Shown: in pieces, positions 39,785 to 50,100 of the stretch
Position numbering within the stretch: the first letter of the stretch is position 1
Layout: each line of letters opens with the position of its first letter
From: Acanthosepion esculentum
Taxonomy: Eukaryota; Mollusca; Cephalopoda; Sepiida; Sepiidae
Direction of reading: 5' to 3'
DNA length: 64,000 bases
Assembly (NCBI GenBank): GCA_964036315.1
Contig: CAXIWW010000817.1
Location: 10,017,501 to 10,081,500, forward strand
The notes under the pieces: generated by a model
What the model was told of the DNA's origin: nothing
The model's database searches: none
The model's input: the letters and a program-made list of their open reading frames with translations, nothing else
Translations under genes and position numbers: made by a program

Positions 39785-39806
39785 GTGCCAACAGCAGAAA
39801 TCTTGC
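39785..39806. other. Right breakpoint of the inverted block
   Basis: The 22-mer tract in reverse orientation (AAAAGTGCCAACAGC, ending at 39795) is joined directly to AGAAATCTTGCTGTCAGATG, the middle of a core in forward orientation. Unlike the left breakpoint there are no palindromic arms at the join, and the two sides are in different phases of the composite unit. Confidence 0.88.
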
Positions 39807-41208
39807 TGTCAGATGTAGTTTATCGTCATACCTTGAACTAGTTGGCACTGTGGTGCTGTTGGCACTTTTGCTATCAGCTCTTGGCACATTTGCTATCAGC
39901 TGTGGTGCTGTTTGCACTTTTCCTATCAACTGGTGTTGTTCACAAGTTTTTATATAAACATGTATATTTTTACTTTCATTGTGTTTTTTTTTAGTGGGGT
40001 GTCACTATTTGCTCATAGCTGGGACCCTTTGTGATCAGAAGCCTTGCTGTCAGATGTAGTTTATAATCATACCTAGGACTAGTTGGCACTGTAGTGCTGT
40101 TGGCACTTTTGCTATCAGCTGTTGGCACTTTTGCCATCAGCTGTTGGCACTTTTGCTATCAGCTGTTGGCACTTTTCCTATCAGCTGTTGGCACTTTTCC
40201 TATCAGCTGTGGTGCTGTTGGCACTTTTGCTATCAACTGGTGTTGTTCGCAAGTTTTTATAGAAACATGTATTTTTATACTTTCATAGTGTTTTTTTTAG
40301 TGGGGGGTCACTATTTGCTCATAGCTGGGACCCTTTGTGATCAGAAGCCTTGCTGTCAGATGTAGTTTATAGTCATACCTAGGACTAGTTGGCACTGTGG
40401 TGCTGTTGGCACGTTTGCTATCAGCTGTTGGTACTTTTGCTATCAGCTGTTGGCACTTTTGGTATCATCTGTTGGCACATTTGCTATCAGCTGTTGGCAC
40501 ATTTGCTATCAGCTTTTGGCCCTTTTGTTATCATCTGTTGGCACTTTTGCTATCAGCTGTTGGCACTTTTGCTATCAGCTGTTGGCACTTTTGCTATCAG
40601 CTGTGGTGCTGTTTGCACTTTTGCTATCAACTGGTGTTGTTCGCAAGTTTTTATATAAACATGTATTTTTATACTTTCATAGTGTTTTTTTTTTTAGTGG
40701 GGGGTCACTATTTGCTCATAGCTGAGACCCTTTGTGATCAGAAGCCTTGCTGTCAGATGTAGTTTATAATCATACCTAGGACTAGTTGGCACTGTGGTGC
40801 TGTTGGCACTTTTGCTATCAGCTGTTGGCACTTTTGCTATCAGCTGTTGGCACTTTTGCTATCAGCTTTTGGCACTTTTGCTATCAGCTGTTGGCACTTT
40901 TGCTATCAGCTGTTGGCTCTTTTGCTATCAGCTGTTGGCACTTTTGCTATCAGCTGTGGTGCTGTTGGCACTTTTGCTATCAACTGTTGTTGCTCGCAAG
41001 TTTTTATATAAACATGTATTTTTATACTTTCATAGTGTTTTTTTTTAGTGGGGGGTCACTATTTGCTCATAGCTGTGACCCTTTGTGATCAGAAGCCTTG
41101 CTGTCAGATGTAGTTTATAGTCCTACCTAGGACTAGGGCACTTTTGCTATCAGCTGTTGGCACTTTTGCTATCAGCTGTGGTGCTGTTGGCACTTTTGCT
41201 ATCAACTG
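39796..41208 (+). repeat. Satellite array A, forward-oriented right segment
   Basis: Array A returns to the orientation of 1-1797, with about five cores near 39810, 40050, 40360, 40760 and 41110. The segment at 40389-40658 carries the same chain of variant monomers (GTTGGTACTTTTGC, GGTATCATCTGTTGG, GGCACATTTGC) as inverted units at about 27983-28252 and 29844-30113. The array is cut at CTATCAACTG (ending 41208), where the retroelement LTR begins. Confidence 0.92.
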
Positions 41209-42098
<890 letters not shown>

Positions 42099-42111
<13 letters not shown>

Positions 42112-43655
42112 CAGCACTGATTGATACCGGCTGTTCACGGACAATTGTGGATGCAGATCGGTGCCGGTCTTGGAGGAGAGCAAAAGTAGACGTCATGACC
42201 ATTGGAGGCGTGTCCCGTCCATGTTGCGGTGTGGGAGTGGTAACTGTATCCACGGAGGAAGGCGGTTCTGCCAAGATCGACGTGCTAGTGGTGAGCGGCA
42301 AACCGCTAGGATTTGACCTGCTATTGGGGATTGATGCCATAGCAGCATTGGGAGGCGTCACTGTTGGGCCTACGGGACGGGCGCAGATTGGCAATGGGCG
42401 AGTAGCCAAGTGCGCAGCCATCACTGTTAATGAACCAGACTTCACTGCCACCTTCGACCACCGGAGTCTATCCTGGACTGTAGCATGGAAGTGGTCGGAG
42501 AACCGTGCGCCTGAAAGACTGCACAATGGGGTTTCAGAGTACCCGGTAGCAGCAGGGATCAGGGAGGGCTATAAACAGGAGCTCAACACGTGGATCAGCA
42601 ATGGCTGGCTCATACCGTACCCGGAAGAAAAACTGGGACCTCCCAAAGGGCTAATTCCTCTTATGGCCGTACTGCAGCAAAACAAGTTGAAGGTACGCCC
42701 AGTGATGGACTTCCGAGAGCTCAACCATCACGTTGATGCTTTCACAGCTGATGCAGATGTCTGTGCAGCTAAACTGCGAGAATGGCGGCAGAAGGGATCC
42801 AACGTGTCCTTGTTGGATCTCAGGAGAGCATACCTCCAAATACGTGTCCACAAATCGCTCTGGCCATATCAGACTGTGGAAATCGATGGGAACAGATATT
42901 GCCTGACACGTTTAGGATTTGGGCTAAACGTGGCTCCCCTCATCATGAAGGCGATCATCAGTACGGTGCTGGCTCAGGACGAAGCTGTGAGTCGTGCGGC
43001 ATCTGCCTACATTGACGATGTCTATGTCAATGAAGATGTCGTTCATGCGACTCGCGTTAAAGAACATCTAGCCCGGTTCGGGCTCGAATGCAAGGACCCA
43101 GAGCGGTTGAAGGATGGCGCACGGGTACTGGGATTGGCAGTTACGATGGAACAGGGAAGATTGCGGTGGAAACGAGGAAGCGTGATTCCTAACGCCCCTT
43201 CCGTCGTTACGCGACGGAAGATATTCTCGCTGTGCGGAAGGCTTGTTGGGCACCTCCCAGTGTGTGGTTGGCTCCGCGTGGCATGTGGAATGCTCAAGAG
43301 GAGAGCAAGTACAGTCACGATGGGCTGGGACGATGAAACAAATGATGCCCTTCTCCTGCGCATGGTGTCTGAGACCGTGGATTCTGTGCAGCGGGACGAT
43401 CCGGCCCGTGGGGAGTGGTGCGTGGACGCCCGGGAGCTGAATGTGTGGGTCGATGCAAGTTCCCTGGCGACCGGGGTAGCATTGGAGAGCCAAGAGACTG
43501 TGTTGGAGGACGCTTGCTGGTTGCGACCGAAAGATGACGCTCAGCACATCAACCTGGCCGAGCTGGATGCCGTATTGAAAGGCGTCAATCTAGCACTCCA
43601 GTGGAAGAGCAAGACGCTACACTTAAAAACAGATTCTGTTTGCGTGTACCACTAG
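42099..43655 (+). pseudogene. pol part 1: protease, reverse transcriptase, first part of RNase H
   Basis: This is a 518-codon open stretch closed by an amber codon at 43653-43655. It starts just after a stop, so its 5' end is not a real start. The aspartic protease begins with ALIDTGCS (catalytic DTG 42123-42131) and later has LLLGIDAIAALGG. The RT has VRPVMDFRELN (about 42693-42726), motif A LLDLRRAYLQI (Asp 42816-42818), motif B LGFGLNVAP and motif C YIDD (43008-43019). A connection domain follows. RNase H then starts with VWVDAS (Asp 43452-43454), INLAELDA (Glu 43560-43562) and LKTDS (Asp 43632-43634). The product would copy element RNA into DNA within the particle. The stop truncates RNase H before its last catalytic Asp. 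Everything downstream continues in the same frame, which points to one point mutation rather than a real gene boundary. Confidence 0.87.
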
Positions 43656-45200
43656 GTGTCGGACACCCTGACTGGTCGAGCGCGCGTACACACCAAGGCG
43701 GCAAATGAAATGCTCATCAGGAGGCGGCTGAGCACTCTTAAGGAGCTCGTGGAGGAGTATCAGCTGACCGTGAATGTGACACTGGTCCCTTCGGCGCTGA
43801 ATATAGCTGATGGACTGACAAGAGTACCGCAGCGGTGGTTTGACTCGATGAAGACGAGCAATGGGCCCAGGCCAATGATTGGCGCCACCCATGTGGACGA
43901 ACTGGATGTAGATCAAATCATGTCCATCCACAGGAACAGTGGTCACCCAGGAGTGCGGCGTACCACCTACTTTGCAAGGAGAATCTGTCCATCAACAACC
44001 AAAGCAGCCGTCAGATCAGCTGTACGGACATGTGAGGAAAGTCAGTCCATAGACCCCGCACCAGTGCGCTGGAAAAAGGGAAAGCTCAAGGTATGTGAGA
44101 ACTGGCACAGACTGGGGATGGATATCACCCACTATGGTGCCCATCATTTCTTGACGCTGACAGATTGCGGCCCGTCGCGTTTTTCTCTCTGGAAGCAGTT
44201 GGCAAGACAAGACTCGGCGGCCGTCATTCGCCAGCTAAATGAAGTGTTCCTTGAGCGGGGCCCACCCCGTGAGCTACTCATGGACAATGACCCAGCTTTC
44301 AGCAGCAGGGAAATCGGAGCCTTCGCGCGCATGTGGGGCGTCAACTTGCGGTTCCGTTGTGCATATGCCCCAGCTGGGAATGGCATAGCGGAGCGATGCC
44401 ACCGTACAGTGAAGCGAATTGCGGCAAGAATGCGCTGTACCATCCAGGAAGCCGTCTACTGGTACAACGTCACACCAAAAGACGGTACATCACCCCAGAC
44501 TGCGCCCGCCAACAGGATCCACCAGTACGAACTGAGGGTGAAAGGGATTGACGCCCCTACAACGACTTTAGACCCTGGGAACGGTCCCTACCAAGTCGGG
44601 GATCGCGTGTGGGTCAAGGCGCCTATGAGTCGGTGCACCACCAAATTCAACGAGGGTCGGGTGTCGAAAGTAATCAGCCCGCAGTCATGTCTGGTGGACG
44701 GAATACCCCGCCACGTTAAGGATTTACGCCCGCGCCGCAGTTACGACGCGTCTGAGGAAGATACCGACGACACGTCTGAGAGCGGGGCGGAAAGTTTGCT
44801 GCTGGAGGAGAGCGTGGAATGCGTCGATCCATCTGAAAGAGTAGCAGATTCCCCCGTTGACGCTCTACCCGAAGTGGGAGCGAGATCAGAGCCCCCCGCC
44901 CTGCCCTTACGCAGAAGCACCCGTCGGAAACGACCGCCGCCGAGCTGCCACCTTTGTGATCATGAGATCAGGGAGGGGTGTGATGACTTACCTAGGAACT
45001 CAAAGCGCGTACGGACGTGTCTTGCCTGCGTGGCGAATCCGGCAAGAAACATGGCCGCGTGTGAAGACGCGTTTTATGCGCGCCGGTCTCGTTCAGAACG
45101 AGATTGCGCAACAACGCATGCAAATTTTACAGTGTCGGAGTGCCATAAAAAGGAAAGCGGCACAGATAGATTCAGTTTTTCGGCGGACTTCGTGGAATAG
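43656..45200 (+). pseudogene. pol part 2: end of RNase H plus integrase
   Basis: These 514 codons are in the same frame as part 1, directly after the amber codon. The first about 60 residues finish RNase H, with the last catalytic Asp in NIADGLTR (43809-43811). Integrase follows. Its N-terminal zinc region has HRNSGHPG, but the CxxC half reads TCEES, so the second Cys is Ser (44040-44042). The catalytic core is complete: Asp in LGMDITHY (44121-44123), Asp in LLMDNDPAF (44283-44285) and Glu in GIAERCHR (44391-44393), giving D-35-E. A beta-rich DNA-binding C-terminal part (YQVGDRVWVKAP, then VDGIPRHVKDLRPR) comes next. Last is an acidic, then Pro/Arg-rich tail with CHLC (44946-44957) and CLAC (45018-45029). 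Integrase inserts the cDNA into chromosomes. Without readthrough of the amber codon this part would not be made. Confidence 0.86.
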
Positions 45201-45267
45201 AGTTGGACGTACGAACTGACTGACTAGCGTACTAAGAGGCGGTTATAGCCTGTACGTCTGATTCCGG
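45201..45267 (+). other. Retroelement 3' untranslated spacer
   Basis: These 67 bp lie between the pol stop and the 3' LTR. They contain a short purine run AAGAGGCGG (45234-45242) about 25 bp before the LTR, a poor match to a polypurine tract. They also contain a 7-bp inverted repeat (GACGTAC at 45206-45212 with GTACGTC at 45252-45258). No env or accessory ORF is present. Confidence 0.6.
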
Positions 45268-45362
45268 TGGAAAGGAGTATTGAAATCTCTTTCTGTGTAG
45301 CGACGGCCGAGAAGAACAGCTCGTGTCACCGTGCAATTTATTTTGTGTCGTTACTGTCTACA
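45268..45362 (+). repeat. 3' LTR (95 bp)
   Basis: It begins TGGAAAGGAGTATTG and ends GTTACTGTCTACA. The alignment to the 5' LTR is gap-free, with about 8 differences (about 92 % identity). Array B starts at the next base with GTTTCCTGGGTGGGG, a motif found elsewhere in that array after ACT. Confidence 0.87.
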
Positions 45363-45918
45363 GTTTCCTGGGTGGGGGGTCGTCTGCGTGGGACTTTCTG
45401 GGACTGGGGGTCGTCTGCGTGGGACTGTCTGGGACGGTCTCTTGGGTGTCGTCTGTTTGGAACTTTCTTGGACTGTCTCCTGGGTGGTGCTCGTCTGCGT
45501 GGGACTTTCTGGGACTGGGGGTCTTCTGCGTGGGACTTTCTGGGATTGGGGGTCGTCTGTGTGGGACTTTCTTGGACTGGGGGTCGTCTGCGTGGGACTT
45601 TCTGGGACTGTCTCCTTGATGGGGGGTCGTCTGCGTGGGACTTTCTGGGACTGGGGGTCGTCTGCGTGGGACTTTCTGGGACTGTCTCCTTGATGGGGGG
45701 TCGTCTGCGTGGGACTTTCTGGGACTGGGGGTCGTCTCCGTGGGACTTTCTGGGACAGTCTCCTGGGTGGGGGGTCTTCTGTGTGGGACTTTCTGGGACT
45801 GTCTCCTGGGTGGGGGGTCGTCTGTTTGGGACCTTCTGGGACAGTCTCCTTGATGGGGGGTCGTCTGCGTGGGACTTTCTTGGACTGGGGGTCGTCTGCG
45901 TGGGACTTTCTGGGACTG

Positions 45919-46270
45919 TCTCCTTGATGGGGGGTCGTCTGCGTGGGACTTTCTGGGACTGGGGGTCGTCTCCGTGGGACTTTCTGGGACAGTCTCCTGG
46001 GTGGGGGGTCTTCTGTGTGGGACTTTCTGGGACTGTCTCCTGGGTGGGGGTCGTCTGTTTGGGACTTTCTGGGACTGTCTCCTGGGTGGGGGGTCGTCTG
46101 CGTGGGAATTTATGTGACAGGGGGTCGAAGCGTGGGACTTTCTGGGACTGACTCCTGGATGGGGGGTTATCTGAGTTGGACTTTCTGGGACTGGGGGTCG
46201 TCTGAGTGGGACTATCTGGGACTGGGGGTCGTCTGCGTGGGACTTTCTGGGACTGTCTCCTGGGTGGGGG
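45919..46270 (+). repeat. Array B variant block, first of three copies
   Basis: An ordered set of rare variants occurs here: CTCCTTGATGGGG, GTCGTCTCCGTGGG, GTCTTCTGTGTGGG, GGAATTTATGTGACAGGGGG, TCGAAGCGTGGG and GGGGTTATCTG. The set recurs at +1,210 bp (about 47129-47479) and again 5,336 bp beyond that, where it starts the second 5.3-kb copy. The GGTCGAAGCG marker sits at about 46123, 47333 and 52669. Confidence 0.82.
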
Positions 46271-47148
46271 GTCGTCTGCGTGGGACTTTCTGGGACTGGG
46301 GGTCGTCTGCGTGGGACTTTCTGGGACTGGGGGTCGTCTGCGTGGGTCTTTCTGGGACTGTCTCCTGGGTGGGGGTCGTCTGCGTGGGACTTTGTGGGAC
46401 TGTCTTCTAGGTGGTGGGTCGTCTGCGTGGGACTTTCTGGGACTGGGGGTCGTCTGCGTGGGACTTTCTCTGACTGGGGTGGTCTGCGTGGGACTTTCTG
46501 GGACTGTCTCCTGGGTGGGGGGTCGTCTGCTTTGGTTTTTCTGGGACTGGGGGTAGTCTGCGTGGGACTTTCTGGGACTGGGGTCGTCTGCGTGGGACTT
46601 TCTGGGACTGTCTCCTGGGTGGGAGGTCGTCTGCGTGGATTTTTCTGGGACTGGGGTTCGTCTGCGTGGGACAGTCTCCTGGTTGGGGGGTCGTCTGCGA
46701 GGGACTTTCTGAGACTGTCTCCTGGGTGGGGGTCGTCTGTTTGGGACTTTCTGTGATTGTATCCTGGGTGGGGGGTCGTCTGCGTGGGAATTTCTGGGAC
46801 AGGGGGTCGTCTGCGTGGGACTTTCTGGGACTGTCTCCTGGGTGGGGGGTCGTCTACGTGGGACTTTCTGGGACTGGGGGTCGTCTTCGTCGGACTTTCT
46901 GGGACTGTCTCTTGGGTGGGGGGTCGTCTGTTTGGAACTTTCTTGGACTGTCTCCAGGGTGGGGGGTCGTCTGCGTGGGATTTCTGGGAGTGGGGGTCGT
47001 CTTCGTGGGACTTTTTGTGATTGGGGGTCGTCTGTGTGGGACTTTCTTGGACTGGGGGTCGTCTGCGTGGGACTTTCTGGGACTGTCTCCTGGGTGGGGG
47101 GTCGTCTGTTTGGGACCTTCTGGGACTGTCTCCTTGATGGGGGGTCGT

Positions 47149-50100
47149 CTGCGTGGGACTTTCTGGGACTGGGGGTCGTCTCCGTGGGACTTTCTGGGAC
47201 AGTCTCCTGGGTGGGGGGTCTTCTGTGTGGGACTTTCTGGGACTGTCTCCTGGGTGGGGGTCGTCTGTTTGGGACTTTCTGGGACTGTCTCCTGGGTGGG
47301 GGGTCGTCTGCGTGGGAATTTATGTGACAGGGGGTCGAAGCGTGGGACTTTCTGGGACTGACTCCTGGATGGGGGGTTATCTGCGTTGGACTTTCTGGGA
47401 CTGGGGGTCGTCTGAGTGGGACTATCTGGGACTGGGGGTCGTCTGCGTGGGACTTTCTGGGACTGTCTCCTGGGTGGGGGTCGTCTGCGTGGGACTTTCT
47501 GGGACTGGGGGTCGTCTGCGTGGGACTTTCTGGGACTGGGGGTCGTCTGCGTGGGACTTTATGGGACTGTCTCCTGGGTGGGGGGTCGTCTGCGTAGGAC
47601 TTTCTTGTACTGTTTCCTGGGTGGGGCGTCGTCTGCGTGGGAGTTTCTGGGACTGGGGGTCGTCTGCGTGGGAGTTTCTGGGACTGTCTCCTGTCTGGGG
47701 GGTCGTCTGCGTGGGACTTTCTGGGACTGGGGGTCGTCTGCGTGGGTCTTTCTGGGACTGTCTCGTGGGTGGGGGTCGTCTGCGTGGGACTTTGTGGGAC
47801 TGTCTTCTAGGTGGTGGGTCGTCTGCGTGGGACTTTCTGGGACTGGGGGTCGTCTGCGTGGGACTTTCTCTGACTGGGGTGGTCTGCGTGGGACTTTCTG
47901 GGACTGTCTCTTGGGTGGGGGGTCGTCTGCTTTGGTTTTTCTGGGACTGGGGGTAGTCTGCGTGGGACTTTCTGGGACTGGGGTCGTCTGCGTGGGACTT
48001 TCTGGGACAGTCTCCTGTGTATGGGGTCGTCTGCGTGTGACTTTCTGGGACTGTCTCCTGTGTGGGGGGTCGTCTGCGTGGGAATTTCTGGGACAGGGGG
48101 TCGTCTACTAGGGACTTTCTGGGACTGACTCCTGGGTGGGGGCGTCGTCTGCGTGGGACTTTCTGGGACTGGGGGTCGTCTGCGTGGGACTTTCTGGGAC
48201 TGGGGGTCGTCTGCGTGGGACTTTCTGGGACTGGGGGTCGTCTGCGTGGGACTTTCTAAGATTTGGGGTCGTCTGCGTGGGACTTTCTGGGACTGTCTCC
48301 TGGGTGGGGGGTCGTCTGTTTGGGACTTTCTGGGACTGTCTCCTGGATGGGGGGTCGTCTGCGTGGGACTTTCTGGGACTGGGTGTCGTCTCCGTGGGAC
48401 TTTCTGGGACAGTCTCCTGGGTGGGGGTCGTCTGCGTGGGACTTTCTGTGACTGGGGGTCGTCTGCGTGGGACTTTCTGGGACTGTCTCCTGTCTGGGGG
48501 GTAGTCTGCGTGGGACTTTCTGGGACTGTCTCCTGTCTGGGGGGTCGTCTGCGTGGGAATTTCTTGTACAGGGCGTCGTCTACTAGGGACTTTCTGGGAC
48601 TGACACCTGGGTGGGGGGTCGTCTGCGTGGGACTTTCTGGGACTGTCTCCTGGGTGGGGAGTCGTCTGCGTGGGACTTTCTGGGTCTGGGGTTCGTCTGC
48701 GTGGGTCTTTCTGGGACTGTCTCCTGGGTGGGGGTCGTCTGCGTGGGACTTTCTGGGACTGGGTGTCGTCTGCATGGGACTTTCTGGGACTGTCTCCTGG
48801 GTGGGGCTCGTCTGGCTGGGAATTTCTGGGACAGGGGGTCGTCTACTAGGGACTTTCTGGGACTGACTCCTGGGTGGGGGGTCGTCTGCATGGGACTTTC
48901 TGGGACTCTCTCCTGGGTGGGTGTTCGTCTGCGTGAAATTTTCTGGGACTGGGGGCCGTCTGCGTGGGACTTGCTGGGACACTCTCCTGTCTGGGAGTCG
49001 TCTGCGTTGGACTTTCTTGGACTGGGGGTCGTCTGCGTGGGACTTTCTTGGACTGGGGGTCGTCTGCGTGGGACTTTCTGGGACTGTCTCCTGGGTGGGG
49101 GCTCGTATGCGTGGGACTTTCTGGGACTGTCTCCTGATTGGGGGTCTTCTGCATGGGACTTCCTGGGACTCGGGGTCGTCTGCGTGTGTCTTTCTGGGAC
49201 AGTCTCCTGGGTGCGGTGTCGTCTGCGTGGGAATTTGTGGGACTGGGGGTCGTCTGCGTGGGACTTTCTGGGACTGGGGTTCGTCTGCGTGGGTTTTCTG
49301 GGACTCTCTCCTGTGTGGGGGTCGTCTGCGTGGGATTTTCTTGGACTGTTTCCTGGGTGGGTGGTCGTCTGCGTGGGACTTTCTGGACTGTCTCATTGGT
49401 CGGTGTTCATCTGCGTGGTATTTTCTGGGACTGGGGTTCGTCTGCGTGGGACTTGCTGGGACTGTCTCCTTGGTGGGCTGTCGTCTGCGTGGAACTTTCT
49501 GGGACTGGGGTTCGTCTGCATGGGACTTTCTGGGACTGGGGGTAGTCTCCGTGGGACTTTCTGGGACTGGCTCCTGGGTGGGGGGGATCGTCTGCGTGGG
49601 ACTTGCTGGGACTGGGGGTCGTCTGCGTGGGACTTTCTGGGACTGTCTCCTAGGTGGGGAGTCGTCTACGTGGGACTTACTGGGACTGTGGGTGGTCTGC
49701 GTGGGTCTTTCTGTGACGGTCTCCTGGGTGGGGGTTCGTCTGCGTGGGACTTTCTTGGACTGTCTCCTGGATGGGGGGTCGTCTGCGTGGGACTTTCTGG
49801 GACTTTCTCCTGGGTGGGTGGTCGTCTGCGTGGGACTTTCTGGGACTGTCTCCTTGGTGGCTGTTCATCTGCGTGGGATTTTCTGGGACTGGGGGTCGTC
49901 TGCGTGGGACTTTCTTGGACTGGGGGTCGTCTGCGTGGGACTTTCTGGGACTGTCTCCTGGGTGGGGGCTCGTCTGCGTGGGACTTTCTTGGACTGTCTC
50001 CTGGGTGGGTGTTCGTCTGCGTGGGACTTTCTGTGATTGAGAGTCGTCTGCGTGGGATATCTGGGTCTGTCTCCTGGGTGGTGGCTCGTCTGCATGGGAG

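Larger units (their letters stand above)
1798..39795 (-). repeat. Satellite array A, inverted 38-kb block
   Basis: This is the same composite satellite as 1-1797, but reverse-complemented, so monomers read CTGATAGCAAAAGTGCCA on the plus strand. By hand I count about 108 cores, spaced from about 190 bp to about 830 bp. The spacing varies with the number of 22-bp monomers between cores (one to about 30). A typical core runs CACCACAGTGCCAACTAGTC, CTAGGTATGACTATAAAC, TCTGATCACAAAGGGTCCC, then C6-ACT-A(7-12), then AAATACATGTTTATATAAA and CTTGCGAACAACACCAG. Point variants, one-base monomer deletions (CCAAAGTGCC) and small indels are frequent. No host gene, tRNA or rRNA gene was seen. The minus-strand ORFs of up to 241 codons are repeat translations. 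Confidence 0.94.

Noticed and set aside
1798..39795. CRISPR-like array (regular repeats with spacers)
   Set aside because: The repeats are contiguous 22-mers without unique spacers, the cores are themselves repeated, no cas genes exist and the context is eukaryotic.
1798..39795. CENP-B box or known centromeric satellite
   Set aside because: I searched by eye for a TTCG...CGGGA pattern in core and monomer and found none. A centromeric role cannot be excluded, but nothing in the sequence shows it.
45267..46151. A 294-codon plus-strand ORF running from the 3' LTR into array B (SSAWDFLGLGVVCVGLSGT)
   Set aside because: It starts inside the LTR and is then only repeat translation. No env or other known domain is present.
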